Source of the DNA: Symbiodinium natans
Lineage: Eukaryota; Sar; Dinophyceae; Suessiales; Symbiodiniaceae
Direction of reading: 5' to 3'
DNA: 64,000 nucleotides
Assembly (NCBI GenBank): GCA_905221605.1
Contig: CAJNDS010000310.1
Location: 105,027 to 169,026 of the forward strand
The notes under the pieces are model-generated. The model saw nothing but the letters and a program-made list of their open reading frames with translations. It did no database searches and was not told the origin of the DNA. Shown in pieces: positions 31,450 to 44,200 of the stretch (the stretch's first letter is position 1; the number at the start of each line of letters is the position of its first letter). The position numbers and the translations under genes are program-made.

Positions 31450-32300
31450 AGCAGCGGTGAGCGCCGCCTCCACGGGCATGCGCCTTGGCCTTGAGCAGCT
31501 CGACGACATCGATCTCGCATCTGAGCTGCGCCGACGCGCACTCACGCTCCAAAGCGCTCCAACCCAGCTCCGAGGCATCCTCCACTTCGCGCTGCGGACA
31601 GGGTTGGAGCGCCCGGCCAATCACGCATCGACCTGCCCAGCTCGAGCGCCGCGCTGCCGCGCTGAAGCCTGTCGGAGAGCTCTCCGCAGCGAGTCGGGCT
31701 CTCACGGCCGAACCGCTCGCCGACGGCAACGAGGCCACGCTGGCCGAACTGCGCAATCCCAGCCACCGACCCCAAACGCCAGTGGTGCCGCTCGGCCCGG
31801 CAGTGCTCAACCATGTCGCGGAGCCATGTCCCATGCCAGATCCGTTGCTGCTGGCCAATCCGCGTTAGTATCCGCGTTTTGCTCGGTGAGCACCTTCGTT
31901 TGATGTTGGACGACCCCGGTGACTTCAGCCTGCCCCACCAAACAGCGCCCCGGTTCGCCAAAGCTAACGTGCGCGTCTTGGACGCATCGTCGCGCTCCGG
32001 AAGCCGAATGGCCGTGTCCGCGTCCCTGGTGGTTGGGGATGTCTTTCGCCGCCTTGTCGCCCGTACTTTGGCCCAACAATTCGCCGAAGAGCTCAGGCGG
32101 CATGCATGCCCTACCAGTTCGGCTTGGGCACGCGCGCGGGCACCGAGGCGGGTTGTCACGTGGAGGCGCGCGCTTGTCCGATCGTTCGGGGGAGGCTGGG
32201 CTGAGCCCCGCGTGGACGGCAGGAGGGACTGGGTGGAACCGCTTAAAGTGGCGGTCGAGTGCCGACGCCAAGTGGATGCCGCCGTAGCATTCGAGTAGTG
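31450..32300 (+). mobile_element. LINE-like fragment, region upstream of RT and start of palm
   Basis: Plus-strand pieces in different frames read AASRALTAEPLADGNEATLA, then LLGEHLRLMLDDPGDF, then VVGDVFRRLVARTLAQQFAE and PYQFGLGTRAGTEA. These are consecutive landmarks before the catalytic core of the same LINE family. The copy stops before its catalytic box. No tail or target duplication found. Confidence 0.65.
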
Positions 32301-32589
32301 CCTCCTGCACGGGCGCCAGCAGGTACCCACTCCTGGAGCTGGCGAACCGCCCATAATCGGGTGATGACCGCAACGTGCCACACCCCAGTACCTTGTCGCT
32401 GATATCTGCATTGCAGCTGAAGCATGTGAATACGAGATATGGGATATGAACCGCTGCCGGCTGAGTGATTGCACGTGGTTGTACATACCACTGGCGCATG
32501 TATCCAAGGTGGCATGCGTGGTTCCTTCACTCGGCTGATTCGGCGTTTGTTTGTATGTGTTTTTTTGGTGTTTTTCCGCGCGCCTTTTC

Positions 32590-32876
32590 GCGCATCTTAG
32601 GAATCCTTATCAACGGCGCCGCCAGCTTGCCGTAGCGGCTGCGCGCAGCGCGGGGGGAACTGTGGCAGGGACCCCACGCGAACGAGGTGGTGAACCAGAT
32701 TGTGGGTTGCCCCATCGCCCCCCGACCTCAAATGCCAGCACCACGAGCCTTCGCGGTCCGGGCCGAGCAAGCTCAGGGTACCCCGCAACGACTTCGATGG
32801 CCGCGCCGTCGCATTGACGCAGGCTGCAGAACGGACATGTTGAGTGCGCAGGCTGCCGGTTTCTGGACGTATTCAA
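32590..32876 (-). mobile_element. LINE-like fragment, C-terminal nuclease-like domain
   Basis: Minus-strand reading contains GYPELARPGPRRLVVLAFEV then GGRW, matching YPEL...RLVVLxxEVGGRW in the middle element's C-terminal domain. Frame slips follow. Confidence 0.6.
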
Positions 32877-32899
32877 TTGTTAGTCTCTGCCAGCTCGTC

Positions 32900-33177
32900 A
32901 GGCAGGGGCACTAGGGGCGCGACGCCCTCCCGGAGGGTCGGCCAGTCCGGGCACGCGGTCCAACCTTCTGCATCCAGGACAGCGCGTGCGGACGCCGCAA
33001 TGACGGCTCTGCTGCCTCGTCGGCAGCCGCCAGCTCACACGCGCACCGCGCTGCAGCATCCGGCCTGCGCGGGCGCATACGCGTCAGCCCACTCTGCCCA
33101 GTACGCAACCGTGTGCACCCGCTCAGCGCTGTAGGGTGGGCAGGAATGCCGCGAGCGCGCTGCGTCCCAAACCCCAC
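32900..33177 (-). mobile_element. LINE-like fragment, post-thumb region
   Basis: Minus-strand frames give VAYWAEWADAYAP followed by GWTACPDWPTLREG, corresponding to the AYWASWAD...P-x-W region after the RT thumb. Its order relative to neighbours shows rearrangement or independent insertions. Confidence 0.5.
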
Positions 33178-33199
33178 TCCGCGTCGGGCACGCTATTGA

Positions 33200-33742
33200 T
33201 ATTTGGTAGCGTCCATCATATGGCGCTATCGTGCGCCGGCGGCACAGTAGTGTGGCATTGTTTGCGGGTGGGCGACGCCGGGGTGGGCATCGGCGCCAGC
33301 ACGGGGCGGGCCGTCCCGGCCGAGGCGCCTGACGAGCGTGGCATCAACTGCGAACTGCCCCATGCCACAAGGACAGGCCGTTGCAGACACCCGCAATGCG
33401 CGGGGCCCCGCACAGGCACATCCAAGCATCCAAGTTCATGTCGGCCAGGCGCACGTTCCTGGTCACACGTGCACCAGCCCCCTGGCGAGGCTTGCTCAAG
33501 AAGGATGGCGCGCGAGGCAAGGACGCCTGCAGTGGCACACGCCGCTCGGTGGTCACCTGGCACATCAAGCGGCCGTCGGCAAGCGCAGGTCCGCGGTGCA
33601 AGTGCGAGCGGCGGGCGCAACCGGGAGGAAGACACGGAAATGCACCTGGGAAACGTGACATCCTCACGTGTGGGTAGAACCGTGAGAGCACGCGAAGATA
33701 CGCGAAGAATGTGGCTCGGCCTGTGATAGCAGTAGCGCTCAC
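33200..33742 (-). mobile_element. LINE-like fragment, CCHC box and nuclease-like domain
   Basis: Minus-strand frames read PLALAPRTCACRRPLDVPGD with DHRAACATAGVL (C-x-C-x9-H-x3-C), then GARVTRNVRLADMNLD, and finally FAVDATLVRRLGRDG, matching the DTTLVSP motif. Several frame slips mark it as dead. Confidence 0.65.
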
Positions 33743-34440
33743 GAGGCAGGTGATAGGTTCGAAAATGCCATCTCTCGTGCTCTCGTCAGGGGCGTGGGCA
33801 GCTCGTCGCTGCCATCCACGGATGTGGTCACATGGCTCATCGCGTCTGGGGCGTCGACATGCGGCCTCCTACTGTGTCGCCTGCGGCGCCGAAGTATACA
33901 GCCGCGTGCAGCGTGGCGGTCAGCAAGTGCGCAACGGCCGCTAAAGCGGGCAGCAAGCTGTGCTGTTTGCAGCGCACCCTCAGGCACCGGATGGTCCGCC
34001 TGTCCGAGGAGCCTGGCGACGTACGCCGCGAAAGCGGCGTCGTGTTCGGCCGAAGGCAACACGCGGAATTGGCTCGCGGGGTAGCGCAGCAAAGCAACAA
34101 GAGCCATGCCGCTTGAAAGTCCTCGATCGTGGGGGTGGCATGCAGCAGACTATCAGCCCGGTCAGGCAACTCGAGAAACCCCCTGGCCAAGCCTGCCAAC
34201 CGTGGGCAGCACGGAGCCCGAAATGTAGCGGCTCCGCGGGTTCCGCGGCATCTGCTCATGAAAAGGTCCGCATATGTCCGTGCGCTGTAGACCGCACCAA
34301 CCAACCAACGCCGCGGGCTGCAACGAGCTTTGCCCAAGCTCGGGTCACGCAGCAGCTGGCGTAGGGAGTCATCGCGGCAAATTGGGCACTGCCCATGGTG
34401 ATGCGCGCATTGCAGTATGCAGGAGAGATGCGCCACAACA
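33743..34440 (-). mobile_element. LINE-like fragment, RT thumb region
   Basis: Minus-strand frames contain FQAAWLLLLCCATPRAN, matching LQSAWLLLLLCAAPRCNYLL in the middle element, and FRVLPSAEHDAAFAAYVARL in an adjacent frame. It may be continuous with the CCHC fragment next to it, after deletion. Confidence 0.6.
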
Positions 34441-36314
34441 GGACCATTGCGTCGTTTTCATGGGGCGGACTGGGGCCATCGAGGCAAACAGGGCAAACGG
34501 GAACGGGGGCAAGAGGCCCGCTTGCTCGACCCGATGGCGGGGTATCCCTGCGCATGTCGCGTCACCACAAAGCCGGTGCACCGCACCCCGGCGTCGACCG
34601 CACGAGCGCCCCCTTCCGGTGGCCCCACAGGCGGTGGAGGCGGACTCACCGTGAATGCCGGGCAGGACTCAAGTCCGAACAGCGCTCTTTGTGAGGCAGT
34701 GCCCAGGCGCTGACCCGCGTGTCGGCTGTGGACGGCGGCTGGCCGCGGCACCATCCTCGGGCTCATAACCCTGTGCGGAGATGCGCGCAAGGAATTGTTG
34801 TGAAGCGAGGCACGTCACTGAAGTCACAAAGACTCGTTCAGCAGGAAGGCTTTTCCAATCTCGTTTTGACCAGTTCGTCTTGAGCCAGTAAGTTACAGCA
34901 CCGTTCATGCTAGACTTTCAAGCATTTAACAAAATACAGCTGACGTTGTTCGACATCGATCCCTCGGGCGGGCCCACTTCCTGCCACGGCAGCAGGTCCG
35001 GGGATCTGGAGGCGTAAGCCCCGGCATCGGTGCTTTCTGCGAGTGCGGGCGCGACGGGCAGGCTCGCAGGCGTCACGGCATCTGGTTTGCGGGCGGCAGC
35101 GGCGCGTCGGCGCGGGGCGACGCGAACGGCGAAGCGAGGGGCGTGTGGGCGCTCAGCGTGTCCGAAACCGTTCCGCGTCCGACGCGTGTGACTGGGGGTG
35201 CCTCGCCTCCGGATCCCAATGGCGCATTTGCGGAGCAAGCATTAAGCGCATCTGAGCCAGTGCATGCATCGCTCGCTGCCTGCGCGTCGGCAACATGGGA
35301 GGCAGGAACAGCTACAACTTCGCAGCGCTGTTTTCGTTTGCCGCTTTGCGGCCTGCAGGTGTTGCAGTGGGACTAAGAGGCACACCCAAAAGCACTACTA
35401 AATCCCGAGGAGGGGGGAAGGGATCAGTGAGCAAATGAATGGAGTGCGCGGATGTGCGCGGAGGTGAATGGAGATGAGTGGAGGTGAGCGAGCAGAATGG
35501 TGGGAGTGAGCGAGTCAGTGAGTAGAATGCATGAGGGTGACCCCAAATTTTTTTCAAACTTCACAGCATTTTCATGTTTCAGGGTGTCGCCATGATTCCA
35601 TACTAGTCTTGTTTTCTATGGTTTTGAGAACCGTTGCCGTTCAAATCCGGGCAAAATTGTAGTGACGCCTTGAGGAATCGAGGCATCTTTATTCCGGTTT
35701 CCGACTGATCCCAGCCGCGGTTTGCTTCCCGCAGCATGCAGGTGATTGACGCCGCGCAGCGTATCACATTCAAATGTTCGCACGAGGGCGGGGGGGGTAC
35801 GCCAAGTTACCTTGTGAGGGCTTTGTTGCGCGAGTGCACGCGACATCTCTGTATAGCCATCGACGACCAACCCGCCGGCAACAATTGAGACGGCCATGGT
35901 TTTGACTGCACTGACTGTGCAGCAACTGCTTGGGTCGTGCACATCGGCGCATGTGACGGAATTGCAAAGGCCAGATGTTCCGTCCAAGGGCCCGAGCCTG
36001 TTCTTTCCTGGGCCAGCCTAGGCCGAAGAGTGAGGCCTGGGAAGCTTGGACCTTGAGTTTTTGTCGACTAAACCAGACAGCCGGCAGGTGCACATCCGGC
36101 ATATCGGCGGACACAAGAGGATTTTGCCCACTGCGTAGGTTTTGCCAGCGTCACACGTCTTGCTTTAAGACCGCCGAAAGTTTTGTCTCGGCCACTGTAC
36201 ATTGTTGGCGCTTGAAACAAACCGCACCCTGGCCAGTCTCAGCAAGCCAACTTGGCCCGCAACTTGTAGATGGCTTCCTGGTCGAGTCATGTGCCGTGCA
36301 TTGCCCGTGCTCAC
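34441..36314. other. Unannotated stretch
   Basis: GC content falls back at about 35.3 kb. A degenerate gaatggag/gaggtgag minisatellite lies at 35430-35525. Open frames in 34441-35250 may be further decayed LINE sequence but show no landmark I can place. Confidence 0.35.
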
Positions 36315-36404
36315 AGGCGAATATCGGGCGAGAACATGCTCTTGCACCCAGCAGCTGGCCTCATCAAGCGGAACTTTGCCAGTGAGGCCGTATGCCAGGC
36401 AAAT
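36315..36404 (-). CDS. Orphan 30-codon exon, unknown protein
   Basis: The block lies between ggtgcag|ATTTGCC and TCGCCT|GTGAGCAC, both good splice signals, in phase 0 throughout. The peptide is ICLAYGLTGKVPLDEASCWV then QEHVLARYSP. No family recognised. Confidence 0.4.
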
Positions 36405-36804
36405 CTGCACCAAAGGCTTGGACCGTGCGACCATCTCCTGTGAGCAGGCGACTGGTGGCTTCCCAAATTCCAGTTCGATGCGTTATGCTCTGCTGAATCA
36501 AGTCCCGTCAGTAAACTCCGAAACAGCCAGTAGGCTCCACCAACTTACAGAGTCGCCACGGATTCTACACCAAACACACGACACTTCTCAGTTCTAGGAT
36601 GCCCAGCAAAGCAAGCCCGCCTGCTCCAGGTAATCATTTTGGACCACTTCCAAAGGAGGACAAGCCACTCGCAGCAGCTTGTCCTAGCCACAGCGCCACA
36701 CAAATCATTCAAGATCATTCAAGCAAGGCTACAGACACAGCTGCACCCGAGGCTCGTAGTAGTGGTCCAACATGGAATTGGATTTGCCGCCTGAACTCTG
36801 ATAC
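36405..36804. other. Spacer between orphan exons
   Basis: No motif seen. It would be an intron if the two flanking minus-strand exons belong together, which I could not test. Confidence 0.3.
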
Positions 36805-36963
36805 CTGTCCAAACATGCTGACAGCCCTCCTTCAGCCAAGAGTGACACTGTGCCTTTCGAATCTCTCGTTCGTGGCGAAGCTCCAAACTTCTGCCTCTGC
36901 CAGCTCCGAGTACTAAGGCATTGCACTTGGGGGACAATTCAGGCACAAAGCCACAAAAGCTTT
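36805..36963 (-). CDS. Possible exon, unknown protein
   Basis: The minus frame reads SFCGFVPELSPKCNALVLG then RSLELRHEREIRKAQCHSWL and ends at a donor GGACAG|GTATCAG. The 5' limit is uncertain because the acceptor is weak (gtgcaag). The charged helix-like second half argues for coding. No family recognised. Confidence 0.3.
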
Positions 36964-39180
36964 CTTGCACAGCTGATTGTCCTCTGTTTGTGGACGCGGT
37001 GTATCTGGCACCACTGTCGGAGATCCCACTTCTTGGTTGTATTGCCAACAGCCTCGGCTCGGACCCTTTCTGTGTAGCCAGTATACACATGCCAGGCATG
37101 CGCGATGAAACTCTATCGGCTACCAAGGCACGAAGGATGCCGATCTCCCCTGTCGCCTGAACGACACAAACTGAGCCCTCGAGCTAGCAGGATAAACCCT
37201 ATAAGAATCATGAAGGCAAGTTGGGATGCACTCTACAGCATTGCGGTCTTAAAACAATGTTGAGCTGTATCCGGCTCTTGACATAGCGCGCTGCCTTGGT
37301 AAAGCATTCGTAGCAAGGACCCCGAGCTTCGCAGAGGGCTGTTTCAAGGCTTCATCGAAATTTCATGGCTTCTTGGCAAGTGTTCATCGACCAGATTGCA
37401 GCGAGGTATGGCAGGCATGGTAAGCGAGTAGACTGGCAGAACGCAACATCAATCAAAATCACTAATCCCCATCATCATCCTACGAGTACCCTCGATTGCT
37501 CCAGCGCTGCGACAGCACCGTAAACCAGCCACTGGCAATTCCAGCTGAATCCTAAAACAGGCTAGTCATTTCGGAAGGCATCGAAAAGTGTAACTGTAGA
37601 GTTGCCTGGTGCAGTTCATCCCCCCCACCTCCAGCCGGTCTGCCCAACGAGGCCACAGAAGCTCCGGATTCTTTACGGCTTCGACGGGCACAGAGTTACC
37701 ATTCGCAGAGCCTGACACTGTCATGACTGTCGCGACCCTGAAAGGATGGACCCTCGGCAATTCTCACAAGGACGCAAAGCACTCGGCCGTTGTGAGTCTG
37801 ATCCAACCAAGGCACAGGAAACCAGACCAATCCTCGGGTCAGGGACATGAAGGGCTATGCTTGGCCGTTTGGCCACTGGTGCTCAATTGGAGGAAAGCTG
37901 TGCAGGCTGAGTATATGGTGTGCAGCTTGAGATCATCTGCACAGCTTCGGTCAGCACATCTGCGTGCGCACCAGCGCTCTCCATTATTCTTCTGGCATTG
38001 CCGGCCTTGCAGTACCGGTATGCTCAAACCATTGGTTGCTGTGGACTGCCGGAATCATGTTGTGTATATTTCCACCAAGGTTACTTACGTATGTTTATCT
38101 TGTTTTCATATCCGCCGAACTCCTGCGGGGCGCGGAATCCATGAAGCGTTGCCTTTGCGCTCGGACTCTCACTCTCTCACGCGGACACACACACACACAC
38201 ATACATAGCTGTCTGACGGCTCATAGTGGCAACCCTGGTGAAGTTCTTGGTGTAAGTGTGGGAAACAGCAATGGCACACAAAACACTTGAAAAAGACATG
38301 AAGGCAAACAACGACAGAGTAAAAATGACTGCTACTCAGGGTAAGGATTGCATCCGATCCCTCCCCAGCATTTGGTCCAAGGTATTTCCTCAAGTTCATC
38401 CGTTGCCGGGTCAAACTCGTTGTACTTGAATGCTCACTGTATCATTAATGTATCTTCAACCACAACTTGAGGGCAAGGCGGACGAAAGCTGGCCCGCAGC
38501 GTCCGTCGCATGTACAAGAACATCTGTGTTTTGTGCGTGTGCCAAACCGTAGCGTCTGTCCGCATAAGTTGAAGATCCCAAGGCGGGTCCGGTCTAATCG
38601 TGAGATATCAGGCACTAAGCCCCCCCCAAGTCCTATTTGCACCAAAACAAGGTTGCAAACAAAACCTCCCGCAAGCTCGAAAGGAGCTAGTTTTCGCGAT
38701 CAAGCTCGCTTGCAGGTTCCCAAAATACGAGGGAACCAGCGCGGGAGAGCATATGTGTTTCCACGGCACCCCTGCTCCGACTCCCCCTCAAAAAGTGAAA
38801 CAACACCCACGAAGAACCAAGAAGCAAGAAACAAGCTTCGCAAAGAAGTTTTCGGACGCATCTCCACTCCTACACTTGACTTGCGTGGTCCTCTACCGTG
38901 CTTGATTTTCAACGACCCAAGATGCCCAGAAAGCTTTGGGATCCAGGCCCGGCAAACAAACCAACCTTCCCAGAAGAAACGGGCTCAAGCTACCACACTG
39001 CCCCAAAAGTGTTCTCGGAACCTGTGGGATTGGGCCCAAGCCGAATTCAGCAAACCTGATTCGCCCGAAAACTTTCCACCTCTGGTATACAAAAAGCCCC
39101 GAAGGCTATGTACACACATACACATATACGTATAGTCATATAGACATAGAGACAGACCATAAGACGCCAAGACCCTATAT
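36964..39180. other. Unannotated stretch
   Basis: No supported gene. A 222-codon plus frame (38467-39135) is Lys/Pro-rich and lacks motifs. A short (CA)n lies at 38183-38201. Confidence 0.3.
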
Positions 39181-39420
39181 GTATATATATATATATGTAT
39201 TATATATATATATGTACACATACATACATACATACATACATACATACATACATACATACATACATACATACATACATACATACATACATACATACATACA
39301 TACACTCACACATACATACATACATACATACATACATACATACATACATACATACATACATTCATTCATTCATTCATTCATTCATTCACTTATTCATACA
39401 TACATAAATACACATATGAC
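39181..39420. repeat. CATA tetranucleotide microsatellite with TATA and TTCA flanks
   Basis: A (TA)n stretch is followed by long (CATA)n runs at about 39217-39303 and 39311-39360, then (TTCA)n at 39360-39387. Frames through it give YIHT-type repeats and are not genes. Confidence 0.95.
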
Positions 39421-41265
39421 AAATTTGTTGAAGACTTCTGTGCGCGGATGGTCAGAATACGATCATCAGGCCGGCCTCTGCGCGTGTGTCGAAAATTTTT
39501 CCTCGGCTCATCGACATCAGAGCTGATTCTTCTGGGACACTTAGAAACTTCCACAGCGTTTGGAAAGGATCAGCCGAGCCTTACGAAAGCTAGCAGGCTT
39601 ACGCCTGGCGTATCCTGGATACTGGCAAACGTATCTCGACCTGAGCAGTCCTCCTGATATCTTTCAACATGCTATTGTGCTACGCTGCAGCTGAATGAAA
39701 ACTAACCTCAAGCCTGACTTGCATGAGCGTTCGCGACAAGAGAGTCTGAATGCCTGGAAATACGTGTGCAACGTTCGACAAGATAAGCAACCAACAACTT
39801 CAAGACCAGCGGCTGTCGTCCGCATCATGCAACAAGGCTGCCAAACGAACTGCTTGCTTCCGGCTGCAAAGCAACTCTTGAGCACTGGCTGCAATTGCCT
39901 GCAGACAGATACACTAGAAACACCAACGAGATGGGCTCTTGCAGTATAGAACCAACACAAAACTTCTCGGCCTTGTCGGTATGGTGCAGAACTCGCAGCG
40001 CGTGTCCCAGGCCGTGAGACTCTGGAACCCCGTGCTTGCAACATAAATCCTGCAGGCATCGAGAATACTGAGAGCAAAGTTCTGCAAACCGCAAACAAAC
40101 ACAGATGACGAAAGCTAGTGGAAGCGTTCCTCCAGTGCTGTGATTGCAGCACAAACCACATCGTCGGACTCGTCCTCGGCATGCGGTGGAAGCAGGCAAT
40201 GTCAAGTATGATAAACATTAACACTTCCTGAACTCTGCTTGACCTGTGGGCTCTGACTGCTGCATGTTGGACTCGCCGCTTCTTGCCTGAAGCATGTTAC
40301 AATCTGCCAAGTGACATGATTCTAACACTGATTTGCACCAGCACTATCAGGGGCATCAACCTGTCGACGGCGGAAGCAAGCCTTCGACGCCGTCGATGTC
40401 CGCGACCACCATCGCACCCGCAACAATTGTTGACCGCGTCTTTCGCAAGATACATGTGCTATGATATACATCGGTATCATACAGGGACCTCAATTTGCGG
40501 TTCTGATGTGAGGTTTTCTGGAGGTCGGGGGTTCGGGGTTTGAGTCTTCGTGACGCTTGGACTTTCGGTTTAAGATTTGGGCCATGGGCCTTGAAAAGCA
40601 AAACCCCGTCTTGGCCTCTTCGGCTGTTCCTTTGACAGTTCTGGCATGATGTTCTCAGACTTCGTGTACAAGCTCTTGCGGTAGGGCTGGAATACAACCG
40701 AAAGCTGTCTGTTGCGACAAAACTTTTGCAGATGCTTGTTTTCCTTCCGCGGGCCTATCGCCAACTTACGCGGAGATGCCGTCTTGTGCAACCCGTAGTA
40801 CAGGCACAGGCGGCACAGACAAGGACCTTTCCACATTCAAGTCTGCTCGCAGATCGCTGGCACAGATGGGCAGATGGGCACGGGCACGAACGAAAAATGC
40901 CAAGGACACATGCTGCAGTCGCGCTGCACATCTTGCATCCTGTTTGCTGGTTCTGCAATACTTGCGCAGAGTCATCAGAGCAGCTTTGCGGCTTGCATCT
41001 TGCACAGTTTGCAGTCTGCCACCATCTGCCACCATCTGCCAGCTTGCCATCACCGATTCGGAGCCCAGCTCTGGACTGCCCATCGAACTGCAGTCAACAG
41101 TATCAACAGTGTCAACAGTGTCAACAGTGTCAACAGTACGAGGCCTACGTGTTCTGTGTGGCCTACGTTGCTCTGCTGAATGCAGTGCTCCACAGGGTGC
41201 TGCGCGCTGAGTGCCTTTGAAGGAGTGACTTGGAGGGACCCTGGCTTCTGAGCCTCGTCCAGGAA
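39421..41265. other. Intergenic stretch 3' of the HAD-kinase gene
   Basis: No supported gene. A 9-bp tandem repeat (tcaacagtg, about four copies) lies at 41093-41138. Part of this DNA should be the 3' untranslated region of the minus-strand gene that ends at 41266. No polyadenylation signal is called. Confidence 0.4.
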
Positions 41266-44200
41266 TTAGGTGTTTGACGGAGCTGCGCCTGGTTCCGTAC
41301 ATCTCTGCTCGAAGCAGTCTTTCTGAAGCAGCTTGTAGAGGAGCTCGGCTGTCAAGTCGTGATCACCTGGTCCCAGACCAGCCTGCAGATTTTGCACCCA
41401 CCTCTCCATTCTTGCGTCTGGTCTGGCATGGAGCATCATCTGCAGGTCGCTCAATTTGAAAGAAACCGATGCATTTTGTAGACCATCTCCATTACTATTC
41501 CCGCCAAACTCATTGTCCAGGCAGTGAGGGCCATGAATGCGAGTGACCAGAAAGCGCAGCTCATCCAGCAGATTTTCGGTGCCTCAGCGGAACACAGGAT
41601 CCGGAAATTGACGCTATGGGCGCTATGGGCTTGTGATGGCTTGTGGCACGTCTCAGAAATTCAGCAGAATCCACTAATGAGATCCAGGATGCTGAATGCG
41701 TCAAGGTCCAAGAACAGCATCACCACATTCTTGAAATCTAGATAACTCTGCGAGTGCAAATCTCCTGCAGCAAACAGAGACTCTGCGACCTCCAGGCTCA
41801 ATCCATTTGCCAAAGCTGCCTTGCAAAACTGCTTCTTGTTCAGCTGCCCGTTTCCCCCTTCGTCCATACGTCGGAAGAGCAGTCTTGCACCCAAGAGCAC
41901 TTCTGATCGAAGCCCGGAGCCAAGAAGGCTCAGAAGCATGCGGAACGTCCAGCTCTGGTTCGCGCGGTCCTGGAGCCGCCTTTGAAAGAGTGGGTGCTGA
42001 GGGACCCAGAGTCCCCAGCCGTTGCTGGCATCTGCTTTTAGCATTGCATCGTAGGCGCTCTTGCACGGGCCATGCGCGTCTTGCAACCAGGATGTTCTCA
42101 AAACTTCGATCGCTTCAGGCCTCTGGTGAGCATGCCTTGCCATCATGTTCAGCACGACTTGCTGCACAGGCAGCGGGCTTGCAGCCTTGAGCCTATCCAG
42201 GTCTCGCCAGCCCAAGCCCTTCTCTGACAGGATGAGCTCTTGTACGCCCCCACGGCTTAGCTGCTGATAACACATAGGTAGAGACGCTGACTGCCTTGGT
42301 GTCTACTTCGTGTCTGCTGGCTTTGCATCCAGTGCTGTGTTGATTGTGTTGTCGCCCCTTGATGAAACTATGAGTGCGAGCTTCTGAGTTTCAGTCCGAG
42401 TGGGGCTGGGAATGTACTTTCCTGCTCGAGAAGAAAGGCAACGTTCGTGGCTTCCCTTAAGATCTTCTGAAACCAAAAATGCCTAAACATGTTCGTCCAG
42501 CCGCATGTTGAAGAAGGGAAGCCAGCCTGCAAGCGACAGTGAGAAGATTACACAACTTCAGCGCCTTCACAAACAGCAGAACAACAAGAGACAATAGCAA
42601 GAAAAGATATAACAAGAATAACAAGAATCAGAACAATAAGAAGAACAACAAGAAGAACAAGAAGAAGAAAAGAAGAAGAACAACAAGACGAACAAGAAGA
42701 CGAACAATGCAAGAACAAGAAGAAGAAGAAGAAGCGTACGGAGAACAAGAGCAAGAACACCAAGATGAAGAATGCCAGCCTGTAAGCAGCTCGAAAGCTG
42801 TGACGCCCAGCATGTAGACATCGCTCTTGGAAGAGAGATTCTCTTTGGCGATTACCTCCGGAGCAATGTACCGTGGATCTCCAGGTGCGGCGACCAAAGC
42901 AGAACCGATGCAGACGGTCGTGTGGCCAAAGTCGCAAACAATGCAGAAGGGCGAACCATCAGGTCTACGTCCACCGATCAAGACATTCTCAGGCTTCAGA
43001 TCCCCGTGGAGGACAAACTGCCGGTGGCAGTAGGCCACTGCACTTACGATCTGCTGCATAGCTCCTGCAGACAACGTGATTGTCCACTTCATCTCACTTA
43101 GTACGACAACGTAATACACACAAGCCCCGAACGTCCAACAGAAAGTCCAAAATGGGAAGAGTGGGCTGGAGGAAGGAAGCTATTGGGACGCAGAATGACG
43201 CAGATTAAGGGCTTTGCACGTGCTTCATGCCGGATATACAGTACGTTGCAACAAACCCAGCCTGGGCGCACACCGCCCTTCTACAGCATCCGGATGGCAT
43301 GCTTGCTTCCTGTGGGAAATTGTGGTGCCTTTCGGGCTCTACGTAAGAGGTCCATAGGATGCACTGTTGGACTAAGTTGGCCCAGCCTCGGACCCTGAGC
43401 TATGCGGCCATGCGCGATGTATCTCACGAGACTCATGGACTCTAGCCAGCAGATAAACCACTGCAACATAGGAGAAACAATGGCTTGGAAGAGGTGCTGG
43501 AAACCTGCTGGCCAGCGCGAGTCCTGCAATCCACGGTCCGCCTTCGTGTGTAGCTGCGTACGTCGATAAGGTTCCACCGGACGCGAGCTCAGTGACGATG
43601 AGCACCTCGCACGATGACATGGCTTGAGTGGATGTGTTGACTTTAGCTGGGAAAAGTGAAATCGGACTCAGATGGGGAAAAAGCATGATGTTACATTTTC
43701 CCACTGTTGCCTAGGAAATGCAAATCCATGCTGGACTCACGATTGTCGATCTAAAGCTGCTCGGAACGAGCAGGAGCTGCTGGGGCTTCGCAGACATGGC
43801 TTCGATGTCTAAGAGATGCTCTTTTGGAGGTTTGAAGGTTTACGTTTGAAAGAAAATTGTCACAGGTGCGAGAAGCTTGAACAGTCTGAAGAAGTGAAAG
43901 CGCGATTTCACATGTTGGTGTTCAAGCCTGTGTTTCTGACAAAAGCGTGATATGACATTGCCTTTCTTTTGCTGTTCGAGTTCAAGGCTAGCAGTGGGAG
44001 TACATGGGAATACAGACTCAGGATGACTCAGGAGTATGAGAGCACTTCGTGGTTACAAGAGGATCACTTTACAGCCCCAGTTTTTGGATGGCCTCACGTG
44101 GGAACTTCACGACTTCAAAGATGCGGAGCAGGTTCGGGTGGGCCAAGGCGCGAAGCACGCTAACCTCATCACCCGCACCCTCCTCCTCGGGATCCAGGCG

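Noticed and set aside
31542-32507. 321-codon minus frame
   Set aside because: Shadow of the plus-strand LINE fragment, whose landmarks are clear on the other strand.
38467-39135. 222-codon plus frame
   Set aside because: Lys/Pro-rich without motif and runs into the microsatellite; opposite to the strand of all supported genes.
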